Shown here: positions 22,670-30,831 of the stretch, one piece after another
Layout of the letters: each line of letters starts with the position of its first letter
How positions within the stretch are numbered: position 1 is the stretch's first letter
NCBI GenBank assembly: GCA_964536985.1
Contig: CAZIBG010000009.1
Span: forward strand, 1 to 36,311
Origin: CAZIBG01 sp964536985
GTDB taxonomy: Bacteria > Patescibacteriota > Saccharimonadia > Saccharimonadales > AWTP1-31
DNA: 36,311 nt
Reading direction: 5' to 3'
Notes under the pieces: model-generated
What the model saw: the letters and a program-made list of their open reading frames with translations, nothing else
What the model was told of the DNA's origin: nothing
Databases searched by the model: none
Position numbers and translations under genes: made by a program

Positions 22670-22769
22670 NNNNNNNNNNNNNNNNNNNNNNNNNNNNNNN
22701 NNNNNNNNNNNNNNNNNNNNNNNNNNNNNNNNNNNNNNNNNNNNNNNNNNNNNNNNNNNNNNNNNNNNN
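22670..22769. other. Assembly gap of 100 N inside recA
   Basis: Exactly 100 N, a placeholder size. It hides the 3' third of recA and the 5' end of the proline-rich gene, so the true length must exceed 100 bases: RecA alone needs about 100 more codons. The two flanks show no overlap. Confidence 0.97.
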
Positions 22770-23454
22770 CGTTACCACCAGTGGTAGTTTCGGGGTTACC
22801 AAACATCACACCAATCTTCATACGAATCTGGTTAATGAATATAACTGTCCCTTTAGAGCGGCTAATGACGCCGGTAAGTTTACGGAGCGCCTGGCTCATA
22901 AGTCGTGCCTGGAGACCCATGTGGCTGTCGCCCATATCACCTTCGATTTCGGCACGCGGAACAAGTGCCGCAACAGAGTCGACAACTATCAGATCGACCG
23001 CATTTGATCGGACGAGTGTTTCGACAATTTCTAGAGCTTGCTCACCGTTATCGGGCTGGGAGAGCAAAAGGTTTTCGACATCTACACCAATACGCTTGGC
23101 GTAAGATGGGTCGAGGGCGTGCTCAGCATCGATGAATGCTGCTGTTCCGCCTTGTTTTTGGACCTGCGCAATAGCGTGCAGTGTTAACGTGGTCTTACCA
23201 GAAGACTCTGGCCCATAAATTTCAATAACGCGGCCTTTTGGAATACCGCCACCAAGGGCAAGATCCAACGACAAGCTGCCGGTTGGAATGCATTCCACTT
23301 TTTGGGTGTAGCTATCACCCATTTTCATAATTGAACCCTTACCAAATTGCTTCTCGATAGTATCGAGAGCGAGGCCTAGGGCCTTTGACTTACCGTCGCC
23401 ACCTGGTTCGATCGGTGTCTGTACTTTTTCTTCTTTAGCTTTCTTTGCTGCCAT
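22770..23454 (-). CDS. recA: RecA recombinase, 5' part, cut by the assembly gap
   Basis: The first 228 codons are visible. They show the RecA core: DTIEKQFGKGSIMKMGD, a Walker A GPESSGKTT near residues 80-88, FIDAEHALDPSYAKRIGVD, and VVDSVAALVPRAEIEG including Walker B. ALRKLTGVISRSKGTVIFIN follows, and the loop-2 segment NPETTTGGN ends at the gap. The C-terminal third is lost. RecA forms filaments on single-stranded DNA for recombination and SOS control. A leadered start has a GGAGGG Shine-Dalgarno sequence (23463-23468), 8 bases before the ATG. recX lies downstream. The gene is divergent from the deformylase. Confidence 0.97.
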
Positions 23455-23533
23455 AGTTGTTACCCTCCAACTTCTTATAAAACATATGTTTTCTTATTTC
23501 CCACCGGGTCCACCTACTCGCTGGTACATAGAT

Positions 23534-23560
23534 AGTATACCAACAACTCGGCTTTGTTAA
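23534..23560 (-). promoter_or_regulatory. Probable recA promoter
   Basis: TATACT (23534-23539) with TTAACA (23555-23560) upstream at a short 15-base spacing is read on the minus strand. The predicted leader is about 75 bases and has a strong Shine-Dalgarno sequence. No obvious LexA box of the E. coli or Bacillus type was seen. Confidence 0.5.
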
Positions 23561-23595
23561 TTGCTGTAGTTTAAATTGGTCTATACTACCCTGTA

Positions 23596-24213
23596 ATGAA
23601 GCTTGTTGAACCAACAAATCCCATCCTAAATATTGCCGCTGATGCAGTTGAATTGTCAGAAATAGGATCACTTGAGGTTCAATCAACTATAGATCAGATG
23701 CTGGTAATGTCCGCTGGTAAGGGACACAGTAAAGATGATTCTAGGCAAATGGTAGGGCTGGCGGCAGTACAACTGGGCATCAATAAACAGATCATTACCA
23801 TTGATTTAACAGCTGATGGCACCAACAAGAATCAAACTCTGCAGGCGGTTATTAATCCGGAAATTACCTCCCATTCCGACGTATTAGAACAAGGCCGGGA
23901 AGGCTGCTGGTCATGCGGCAATATCTGTGGAATTGTTGAACGAGCCAATAAAGTTACGCTCGAAGGTCTTGATCGTGATGGAAAGAAAATATCGTTGCAG
24001 TTGGAAGGCTTTGTGGCACGAATTGCCCAACATGAGGTTGATCACTTGCAAGGCATTCGTTTTCCGGAGCGCATTCCAGCCGATAAACCACAACGGCTCC
24101 ACTGGGTAGAGCCCCAAGAATTCGAAAGCTACCGCGTTACATGGAAGTATTGGCCAACACTTTGCCCGCGAAGCCGTTGGGAGTTAATGAAATCCGGAAA
24201 AGAATACCGCTAG
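23596..24213 (+). CDS. def: Peptide deformylase
   Basis: The 205-aa protein has all three deformylase motifs. GLAAVQLG near residues 54-61 is motif 1. EGCWSC near 101-106 is motif 2, whose Cys binds the metal. QHEVDHLQG near 147-155 is motif 3, with the two metal-binding His and the catalytic Glu. It removes the formyl group from the first Met of new proteins. The C-terminal 45 residues, rich in Trp, Arg and Pro, extend beyond the core. A TATACT -10 ends 8 bases before the ATG with no Shine-Dalgarno sequence. It is divergent from recA. Confidence 0.92.
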   Translation: MKLVEPTNPILNIAADAVELSEIGSLEVQSTIDQMLVMSAGKGHSKDDSRQMVGLAAVQLGINKQIITIDLTADGTNKNQTLQAVINPEITSHSDVLEQGREGCWSCGNICGIVERANKVTLEGLDRDGKKISLQLEGFVARIAQHEVDHLQGIRFPERIPADKPQRLHWVEPQEFESYRVTWKYWPTLCPRSRWELMKSGKEYR

Positions 24214-24254
24214 ACTCTCGCCGTCTTAATGCTTGTGCTTTATACTAAAAGTAT

Positions 24255-25991
24255 ATGCGCATTTCCGATACGCTCGTGATTCAACTTCTTAAAAATGCTG
24301 ATCTGTTAACCAGTGAGCAATTTGAGTCATTAAAAAAGCGAGAGCAGGAAGAGAAAAAACCCCTTCAGGATTTGGTTATTGATGCTGGAGTTATCTCGGA
24401 ACAGGACCTCACAAGGCTTTATGCCGAAAAGATTGATATCCCTTTTATATCGCTCAGTTCACAATCCATTCCTCCTGAAATTATTAAGCGGCTACCTGAA
24501 CGAATTGCCCGTCGACATAAAGCGGTTGTATTTGGTCTCGACAGCGGACAACTGCAAGTAGCCGTTGCCGACCCCCGGAACTCAGCATCAGTAGATTTTC
24601 TACACAAGCAACTTGGAAGTAACCTAGCTATTCATATTGCCACCATGACGGATATTGAATCTGCATTAGAGCATTATCAACACGAATCGAGGAACCTGCC
24701 GCGAGTGGTCGCCGAGTCAAACACTCAAGAAACAAACGACGGAGTGCAATCAGCTGAGTCGTTAGCCATCCAGACTACAACAGTACTTCTTGCTCATGCC
24801 GCTAAAATGCAAGCCAGTGATATTCATGTTGAGCCCCGAGAGAATTACGTTTTAGTACGCTACCGAATAGATGGCGTTCTTCGCGAGATCAACAAACTAC
24901 CACGTGCCGTACTAACTCCACTGACGATCCAAATAAAGAAGCTGGCTAACCTAATCATAGAAGAGCGTCGCGTACCGCAAGATGGTCACTTCAATGTGGA
25001 CGTGGCCGGTCAACTGTACGCCATACACGTATCTACCCTCCCCGTTCTGGACGGAGAAAACATAGCCATGCACATCATAAATCAGTCTGCTACTGCTCCA
25101 AGCCTAGAAGAGCTTGGACTTTGGGGGATCAACCTTGATAAAGTACAGAACGCAATCACTCAGCCGCATGGAAGCATTATTGTATGTGGGCCAAATGGCG
25201 CCGGTAAGTCAACCAGCCTGTTTAGCATGTTGAGCCTTCTCAGCAAACCAGGAATAAGCATTGCTACCGTCGAAGATCCTATCGAACACCGTATTCCTGG
25301 CGCCAGTCAAACTCCCGTTAACACACAATCCGGCATGACGTTTAGTAGCGGACTCCAAGCGGTACTGCGTCATGATCCTGACCTTGTAATGGTCGGCGAA
25401 ATTCATGACAACCAGACGGCCCAGTTAGTTGCTCAGGCTGCCCAAAAAGGACATCTCGTTTTCGCGGGCATGCATACCACCAATGCCTCGGCTGGCATAT
25501 CTCGCCTGCTAGAAATGAACGTCGAGCCCTTCCTGATTGCCAGCACCCTGCGTTTAGCAATTGGTCAAAGACTTGTCCGCAAACTTTGCGTAGGTTGTCG
25601 CCAGAAATACAGTCCCAGTAAAGAGGTTTTGAGTAAACTTACCTACAGTTCACAAACCATTAATAGGCTAGAAAAAGAAGCTATGGCTTGTTCATTGGGC
25701 GGCGACGATGCGGCTAAAGAGCTGGGAAGCACCAGGGAGTCAATCAACACTCTTTGGAAATCCAACCCTAAAGGTTGCGACCAGTGCGAGGGCACGGGCT
25801 ACAATGGTCGCATAGGTATATTTGAGGCAATCAGTGGCACTGACGCGCTATCTAAACTAATTGCCACTAACTCCACACTTGAAAAGATCCAGAAACAAGC
25901 GATCACGGACGGAACTGTTTCTATGCAAACTGATGGGATCGTTAAAGCCTTACGTGGACTGATCGACATTGTAGAAGTAGCCAATTTATAG
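24255..25991 (+). CDS. PilB/GspE-type pilus assembly ATPase
   Basis: The 578-aa protein has an N-terminal MshEN/GspE-N domain at about 1-130 (PEIIKRLPERIARRHKAVVF) and an ATPase domain. Walker A reads GPNGAGKST at 312-320 in place of the usual GPTGSGKTT. The Asp box is EDPIEH, and Walker B is DPDLVMVGEIHDNQTA, with His where Arg is usual after E-I. A zinc-binding tetra-Cys pair follows: CVGC near 445 and CDQC near 508 before GRIGIFE. This enzyme powers pilus or pseudopilus extension. TATACT ends 8 bases before the ATG. PilC and other pilus genes are not in the window, but a pilin lies at 27969. Confidence 0.93.
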   Translation: MRISDTLVIQLLKNADLLTSEQFESLKKREQEEKKPLQDLVIDAGVISEQDLTRLYAEKIDIPFISLSSQSIPPEIIKRLPERIARRHKAVVFGLDSGQLQVAVADPRNSASVDFLHKQLGSNLAIHIATMTDIESALEHYQHESRNLPRVVAESNTQETNDGVQSAESLAIQTTTVLLAHAAKMQASDIHVEPRENYVLVRYRIDGVLREINKLPRAVLTPLTIQIKKLANLIIEERRVPQDGHFNVDVAGQLYAIHVSTLPVLDGENIAMHIINQSATAPSLEELGLWGINLDKVQNAITQPHGSIIVCGPNGAGKSTSLFSMLSLLSKPGISIATVEDPIEHRIPGASQTPVNTQSGMTFSSGLQAVLRHDPDLVMVGEIHDNQTAQLVAQAAQKGHLVFAGMHTTNASAGISRLLEMNVEPFLIASTLRLAIGQRLVRKLCVGCRQKYSPSKEVLSKLTYSSQTINRLEKEAMACSLGGDDAAKELGSTRESINTLWKSNPKGCDQCEGTGYNGRIGIFEAISGTDALSKLIATNSTLEKIQKQAITDGTVSMQTDGIVKALRGLIDIVEVANL

Positions 25992-25997
25992 TATAAT
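25969..25997 (+). promoter_or_regulatory. Leaderless-type promoter for the sigma-region-4 gene
   Basis: TTGTAG (25969-25974), a 17-base spacer and a perfect TATAAT (25992-25997) lie 6 bases before the ATG at 26004. The promoter overlaps the 3' end of the pilus ATPase gene. Confidence 0.7.
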
Positions 25998-26003
25998 ATA
26001 TGA

Positions 26004-27379
26004 ATGATAAATCCTGGTGAACCAACTCACGAACGTGTAATTTTTGAAACTTCCGACCAACCACCAGCAATGGTTACGCTGACTCATCAAGCATACCCAG
26101 AAGGCTCGATTGGCTTTCAGCTCTTCCCGGAAGTGTTAGAAGNNNNNNNNNNNNNNNNNNNNNNNNNNNNNNNNNNNNNNNNNNNNNNNNNNNNNNNNNN
26201 NNNNNNNNNNNNNNNNNNNNNNNNNNNNNNNNNNNNNNNNNNCAAGCATACCCAGAAGGCTCGATTGGCTTTCAGCTCTTCCCGGAAGTGTTAGAAGGAC
26301 GTGTTCGTCCCGTGACGTTCTCCGATGTTGCTCTTAATATGCCGACCAATCACAAAACTGCTTTGCAAGCGGCAGGTGTTCATACTGTGAGCGATCTATT
26401 AATGATGAATGCCGACCGAGCCGTTGATCTTTTTCCTGAAAAGCGGCAGGCTGGATTCCAACTACAGCTACAACGTCGAATGGAAACTTTGGCCGAAAAA
26501 AACGTCTTAACTCCACACGCCAGATTAATAGGCGCAGCACTTGGCGAAGAACAAGGACCGGTTAGCCCCGAAGAAGAGCCAGTTATTGAAGCGCGTGTTG
26601 AAATGGCACTCGGTTTCCTTAACGAAAGAGAGCGACACATTCTTAGCCTTCGGTTTGGTCTAGATGGCAACCCAAGCAGGACACTAGATCAAGCCGGCGA
26701 CTATTATGCAATCTCGCGCGAACGCGTCAGACAGATCGAATCCAAAGCATTAGCCAGAATGAGACACCCTGAACGTAGAGAGTTTCTTGACGATGCTTCG
26801 GTATACCCTCTGGATTCCATAGCTCGACAAGCAGGCTATACCTATCGTAGCGCCTTGCCTATAGACATGCGCGGGAATACCGACTTAGAGCTGTCGTCAG
26901 AAGCCGAAGCATTACTTAATGATCTTGCTCAGCAGAAGGGCATGTCCCAAGTCATCTTCCGAGCACGCAACTATCGATACCAAGGAGACATCAGTAGTGT
27001 TGGTGAACTCACCGTTCCAGGGGGCAATGATGAAATTCGTGCTGAAATCGTTCAAAAGTTCGAACGCTACATTCGTAGTCACAAACACTTGGCTGTGTTC
27101 GGAAAGCTACTACCTGATATTGCCGAGATAAGTAAGCTCGAAATGGACAGTCCGGAAAGGCAGGCCATTGAGACCGAGGAGTTACTCAGAAATATAAAGC
27201 GTTCAATTACTAGATTTGTCTTTACTGAACGAGACGCCGAAGGAAACGAACGACTACGAATTTCAGAGCGTAACTTGGCAATTAAGAGCCCTGAAACCAT
27301 AGGGCGATTAGTTCACAAATTGGGCGGGTACCTTGACGACTTGTTCCCGGCAGAAGAACCGGTTGCATCAGAACAATAA
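26004..27379 (+). CDS. Orphan sigma-region-4 protein with alpha-CTD-like motif (split by a false gap)
   Basis: Once the duplicated 55 bases and the N run are removed, one 406-aa protein reads through; as given, the frame appears shifted. Residues about 58-110 resemble the helix-hairpin-helix of the RNA polymerase alpha C-terminal domain (ALQAAGVHTVSDLLMMNADRA). Residues about 150-205 are a sigma-70 region 4 helix-turn-helix: FLNERERHILSLRFGLDG, then a SRERVRQIESKALARMRHP recognition helix. No region 2 is visible, so it is not a complete sigma factor. The C-terminal 200 residues are helical and charged and I do not recognise them. It may contact -35 DNA or RNA polymerase as an accessory regulator. 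Confidence 0.82.
26088..26142. repeat. 55-base exact duplicate, left copy (contig overlap)
   Basis: These 55 bases are identical to 26243-26297 on the other side of the N run. They are best explained as the unmerged overlap of two contigs rather than a biological repeat. Confidence 0.95.
26143..26242. other. Assembly gap of 100 N, probably of zero or negative real length
   Basis: Exactly 100 N lie between the two identical 55-base copies. Merging the copies restores a continuous reading frame across the join. Confidence 0.95.
26243..26297. repeat. 55-base exact duplicate, right copy (contig overlap)
   Basis: This is an exact copy of 26088-26142. Its start falls at the first base after the N run. 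Confidence 0.95.
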
Positions 27380-27883
27380 AGCCGCGGCTTTTAGCAATGT
27401 CAGATCACGTAACTGGATAAATTTGCCTTCATAGTCATCTGGCGTGTCGGTTTCGAGTAGCTGAATGGCCGAGTCTAAGCTATCTGCCCAGATGATAGAA
27501 AACTGGTTATTAATTTCCCTCTCCGTAAAATCTGGCTCACCTTTCTGCCCAAGTACCGTGGCAGTAAAACAATAGGATGTCTGTAACATTTCGAATTGGT
27601 TTCGCTGCTCAGTAATAGTACCCACTTCTCCTGTAACTTCGGCCTTACAACCTATCTCTTCCATTAACTCACGTTCCAATGCCGTTGGGATATCTTCGCC
27701 CTCGTCAATTCCACCACCGGGCAACTTATGGTATCCATGTCGACCAACATGCAGTAAGGCGACTTTACCATCTTTGTCCGTGACTACGGCACGAGCCGCC
27801 CGTCTTATCCTAAATCCCTTTGGATCAACTTTAGGAGCGTCAGGATTAATGTCTTGGTCAAAAATTTCTGCGAGTAGTTTCAT
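27368..27883 (-). CDS. Nudix hydrolase
   Basis: The 171-aa protein has a complete Nudix box near residues 63-85: GGIDEGE, then RELMEEIGC seven residues later, giving G-x5-E-x7-R-E-x-x-E-E-x-G. The flanking HKLPGGG and a hydrophobic VALLHVGRHGY strand are usual. Substrate unknown. ATG 27883 is preferred over the frame opening at 27988: a TACTAT -10 ends 6 bases before it (27890-27895), and the extra 35 residues would cover the pilin promoter. The 3' end overlaps the sigma-region-4 gene convergently by 12 bases. Confidence 0.88.
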   Translation of the reverse strand: MKLLAEIFDQDINPDAPKVDPKGFRIRRAARAVVTDKDGKVALLHVGRHGYHKLPGGGIDEGEDIPTALERELMEEIGCKAEVTGEVGTITEQRNQFEMLQTSYCFTATVLGQKGEPDFTEREINNQFSIIWADSLDSAIQLLETDTPDDYEGKFIQLRDLTLLKAAALLF

Positions 27884-27915
27884 AGATCTATAGTAGCAGA
27901 CACCCCTGTAATTGC

Positions 27916-27943
27916 TTGACAGCTCACTGCTTGTAGCTATAAT
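27916..27943 (+). promoter_or_regulatory. Consensus promoter of the pilin gene
   Basis: A perfect TTGACA (27916-27921), a 16-base spacer and a perfect TATAAT (27938-27943) are followed by a GAAAGG Shine-Dalgarno sequence 10 bases before the ATG. This is the strongest promoter in the window and fits a highly expressed structural protein. Confidence 0.88.
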
Positions 27944-27968
27944 CAACAGAGAAGAAAGGTTTACAACC

Positions 27969-28421
27969 ATGAAACAAACAAACAGCAATCAAAAGGGCTT
28001 TACTATCGTAGAACTACTGATAGTTATTATCATCATCAGCATTCTAGCCGGACTTATTGTGACAACGTTCAGCGATTTCCGACGTAAGTCACGTAATTCC
28101 GAACGCCAAAACGACATTAAATTCACCCAACAAGCAGTCGAAAACTATTACGCTCAAAACGAAAAATACCCAACCTTGGGTCAACTTAATGACTCAGCAT
28201 GGCGTGCTAAAAATATGAAAACTCTCGGCGCCGATGAACTGCAAGATCCAAGCGGCACAAAAGCCTCGTTAGCTACCGCGCCGGCTGCAAACATCTACAG
28301 CTACCAACCGGTCGCTCAAGACGATGGCGTCTGCGACAACGTGACACGTGATTGCATGAAGTACACTCTTACTGCCACACAAGAAGGCGGCGAAGTCTTT
28401 ACCAAGAATAACTTCAACTAG
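27969..28421 (+). CDS. Type IV pilin-like protein (prepilin)
   Basis: The 150-aa protein has a short basic leader, then the class III prepilin signal KGFTIVELLIVI, with cleavage expected between Gly10 and Phe11. Glu15 is at the conserved +5 position of the mature chain. The hydrophobic helix continues to about residue 33, followed by SRNSERQNDIKFTQQAVENY typical of pilin alpha-1. The C-terminal half has two Cys in a D-x-V-C-D-N-V-T-R-D-C-M arrangement, which could form a short disulfide loop. It assembles into the pilus driven by the PilB-like ATPase at 24255. A strong consensus promoter and a Shine-Dalgarno sequence support ATG 27969. Confidence 0.9.
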   Translation: MKQTNSNQKGFTIVELLIVIIIISILAGLIVTTFSDFRRKSRNSERQNDIKFTQQAVENYYAQNEKYPTLGQLNDSAWRAKNMKTLGADELQDPSGTKASLATAPAANIYSYQPVAQDDGVCDNVTRDCMKYTLTATQEGGEVFTKNNFN

Positions 28422-28434
28422 GTTACTTAACTAA

Positions 28435-29148
28435 TTATTGGGGTGGTAATTGCTGGTTCTGATCGACTGGTAGTGTTGAGTCTTGCACAGGCTGAGGGGG
28501 CTGCGTTGGTTCAGCTGACTGCTGAGCCGCTTGCTGCATAGGCTGCGCCTGCACTGGTGCCTGTCCGGCATACATCTGACCCGAACGGCGAAGTTCCATT
28601 TCTCGCTCACCTAGGAATTCTTGCCTAGCTTCCAATACCAACTTGGCATAATGATCGGCATGCGGGCAATATTCAAAGTGGAAGTTCTCTTGCTCACCAG
28701 CAGTTTCTATCAGCAAACGACCGTAGTTGAACATAGTCGGGAACAGACCGTCGGTGTTGGCTGTTACATCTTCTACACTCGTTACCGAAAGTTGAGAAGT
28801 CTTTTTACTAAACAAACTGGTCTGAATAGTCTGGGTAATGGTTTTGTCGGTGATCACCAACTTGCTAGCGTTATAAATCACGGTCGCAATTCCGGCGATC
28901 AACAGCATAAAGCCCACAATAATTACCGATATTACGCCAGCAAAAGCGTAAACATTGGGATTCTGGTCGATATCCACAAATGTGGGAAGAAGATAATAAA
29001 TCAGTCCCAACGATGCACCGATACCAATAAAGATTGAGAAATAAAGCTTAACGATACCGAAGGGGTGTCGTTTGATAATTGCGAGTAGTTTTTCGTCGTC
29101 ATCGATCCCGTGAATCGTCTGGCTAAAGTCTTGTTTGGGTGCTTCCAT
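28435..29148 (-). CDS. Membrane protein with bacterial PH (bPH2) domain
   Basis: The 237-aa protein has two membrane helices near residues 35-55 and 66-90. They are followed by a bPH2/YdbT-like domain: ASKLVITDKTITQTIQTSLF, then QLSVTSVEDVTAN with the conserved I-x-D-V pattern, and YGRLLIETAG. The last 50 residues are Gln/Pro/Ala-rich and disordered. The function of bPH2 proteins is mostly unknown; they are membrane-linked beta-barrel scaffolds. A TATAAT -10 ends 7 bases upstream of the ATG (29156-29161, minus strand). It ends 13 bases from the convergent pilin gene, with no terminator seen between. Confidence 0.85.
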   Translation of the reverse strand: MEAPKQDFSQTIHGIDDDEKLLAIIKRHPFGIVKLYFSIFIGIGASLGLIYYLLPTFVDIDQNPNVYAFAGVISVIIVGFMLLIAGIATVIYNASKLVITDKTITQTIQTSLFSKKTSQLSVTSVEDVTANTDGLFPTMFNYGRLLIETAGEQENFHFEYCPHADHYAKLVLEARQEFLGEREMELRRSGQMYAGQAPVQAQPMQQAAQQSAEPTQPPQPVQDSTLPVDQNQQLPPQ

Positions 29149-29172
29149 TTAGCTAATTATAACAGATACCGT

Positions 29173-30177
29173 CTAAACTTCTTTGTTGAGGTGCTTGTAT
29201 GCTTTTGGTGTAACTTTGCGGCCACGCGGCGTTCGCTCCAATAAACCAATTTGCATTAAATACGGTTCGTAGAAATCTTCTATAGTACTGCGCTCTTCGG
29301 CTGTTAGGGCGGCCAGTGTTTCAACGCCAACAGGGCCTCCGGCGTAATTATCTATTATGGCCAGGAGTAGCATGCGATCGCCCGGGTCTAATCCCAAATC
29401 ATCCACCTCTAAAAGCTCAAGGGCGCTAGAACTAGTAACGCTGTCGATAATGCCATCGCCATTCACATCGGCGAAATCTCGGACACGTCGGAGTAAACGG
29501 TTAGCAATACGTGGCGTTAGTCGTGCTCGGAGCGCAAGCTGATCGGCAGCATCCGGATGAATATGAATATCAAGAATTCCAGCTGAACGTTGGATAATCT
29601 GTGCCACCTCGCTTGGTTCGTAAAATTCTAAGCGGTGTAACATACCGAACCGATCACGGAGTGGTGCTGCCAGTGCGCCAGTCCTAGTAGTGGCGCCAAT
29701 AAGGGTAAACCTGGGAAGATCCAATCGCAGGCTTTTGGCGCTCGGACCCTTACCGAGCATTATATCCAACTTGAAATCTTCCATAGCACTATAGAGCACT
29801 TCTTCTACGGAGCGATTTAATCGGTGGACTTCGTCAATAAACAGGATGTCACCATCTTGGAGATTAGTAAGTAAGCTGGCGAGGTCACCAGCACGTTCGA
29901 TAGCCGGACCACTGGTAATACGAATCTGGGCACCCATCTCGTTAGCAATCACTGATGCCATGGTTGTTTTACCTAAACCTGGAGGCCCATATAAAAGAAT
30001 ATGATCGAGTGGTTCACCACGCTTTTTAGCCGCATCAATGGCAAGCTGCAGATTCTGCTTAAGGCGCTTCTGTCCGATGTAATTGGCAAAATCCTTAGGG
30101 CGTAAAGATTGGTCCAGTTCAACTTCTTGTTGATCCTCGACCTCTACCCCCGTGCTCACGATTCGCTCAATAGCCAT
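29173..30177 (-). CDS. ruvB: RuvB, Holliday-junction branch-migration motor
   Basis: The 334-aa AAA+ protein has the standard RuvB length. SLRPKDFANYIGQKRLKQNL opens the domain, Walker A is GPPGLGKTT near residues 64-72, Walker B is LFIDEVHRL, and sensor 1 is LIGATTRTGAL. The C-terminal winged helix contains GGPVGVETLAAL and EPYLMQIGLLERTPRGR. It pulls DNA through the RuvA tetramer at four-way junctions. TACAAT ends 6 bases upstream of the ATG (30184-30189, minus strand). ruvA and ruvC lie about 1.2 kb away on the same strand, separated by two unrelated genes on the opposite strand, so the Ruv genes are close but not one operon. Confidence 0.98.
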   Translation of the reverse strand: MAIERIVSTGVEVEDQQEVELDQSLRPKDFANYIGQKRLKQNLQLAIDAAKKRGEPLDHILLYGPPGLGKTTMASVIANEMGAQIRITSGPAIERAGDLASLLTNLQDGDILFIDEVHRLNRSVEEVLYSAMEDFKLDIMLGKGPSAKSLRLDLPRFTLIGATTRTGALAAPLRDRFGMLHRLEFYEPSEVAQIIQRSAGILDIHIHPDAADQLALRARLTPRIANRLLRRVRDFADVNGDGIIDSVTSSSALELLEVDDLGLDPGDRMLLLAIIDNYAGGPVGVETLAALTAEERSTIEDFYEPYLMQIGLLERTPRGRKVTPKAYKHLNKEV

Positions 30178-30213
30178 AGACCTATTGTAACCTGTTATAC
30201 CGTCCTCATGATA

Positions 30214-30242
30214 TTGCTTTTATCACTAAAAAATGGTATAGT
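30214..30242 (+). promoter_or_regulatory. Leaderless-type promoter for the 30249-31443 pair
   Basis: TTGCTT (30214-30219), a 17-base spacer and TATAGT (30237-30242) lie 6 bases before the ATG at 30249. Confidence 0.65.
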
Positions 30243-30248
30243 TTCTAG

Positions 30249-30830
30249 ATGTCACAGACAAATGTATCATTTAACCGTGCTCTTTCTCCTGAAAGTGCAG
30301 AAGCGGTTCATAGAGCTACACATTCTCTCGCTCAAACCGTGAATGAAGCAGTGGGTGGACTCCTGCTTATTGCCTCTCCCGATCTATATAATACTGAAGT
30401 GGTAGTCGCTGTTGGCACGGTCAACCAAGAAGATGCTGCTACTCGCTTGACTCTACAAAATACGTTACAGGTGAGTAGCCATAATAAAGAAGTACAACTT
30501 AATGTGGTACCTAGCTTTTTGTCACCTTCGCTCGGACTGCACCGCAACGGCCATGTTGGGCATGATGCCGATTTAATCCTGTCGGGCGACCGGCGCAGTA
30601 AACCTTTCCCCCGAAAGCTGCAAAAAGATCTTGGCAAGCTAACTGTTATCGATGGTCTATTAAACCCTCCAGCTGTAACTCTCAGACCCGTCATTGTTGA
30701 TCCAAAGGTTATGGATGAGGCGCCAGCGGGCACCGCTCCATTAAGTGACTGGCTAAGAGGCTTTGGGATTAAGTTTGCCAGCCAAGTTCCGACAATTGAC
30801 CTCATGCAGGTGCGGGCAGAGTTGGGATAA
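30249..30830 (+). CDS. Hypothetical protein, first of a two-gene unit
   Basis: This is an unrecognised 193-aa soluble protein. The N-terminal half has helical AEAVHRATHSLAQTVNEAVG near residues 15-34 and strands with GGLLLIASP and EVVVAVGTVN. The middle contains HRNGHVGHDADLILSGDRRS near 92-111, with three His and Asp residues that could bind a metal, though no known pattern is matched. The end is PLSDWLRGFGIKFASQ. It is expressed from a good leaderless-type promoter. The next gene starts 1 base after its stop, so the two proteins probably work together. Confidence 0.65.
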   Translation: MSQTNVSFNRALSPESAEAVHRATHSLAQTVNEAVGGLLLIASPDLYNTEVVVAVGTVNQEDAATRLTLQNTLQVSSHNKEVQLNVVPSFLSPSLGLHRNGHVGHDADLILSGDRRSKPFPRKLQKDLGKLTVIDGLLNPPAVTLRPVIVDPKVMDEAPAGTAPLSDWLRGFGIKFASQVPTIDLMQVRAELG

Positions 30831-30831
30831 A

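Noticed and set aside
26004..27379. Two separate genes, 26004-26294 and 26288-27379
   Set aside because: The second frame starts only because of the duplicated 55 bases; joining the copies gives one continuous protein.
27884..27988. Upstream extension of the Nudix gene to 27988
   Set aside because: It would overlap the pilin promoter and the start of the pilin gene; the family match starts at MKLLAEIFD.
30332..30805. 157-codon open frame antisense to the gene at 30249
   Set aside because: The plus-strand gene has a good promoter and a coupled partner; the antisense frame has no start signal.
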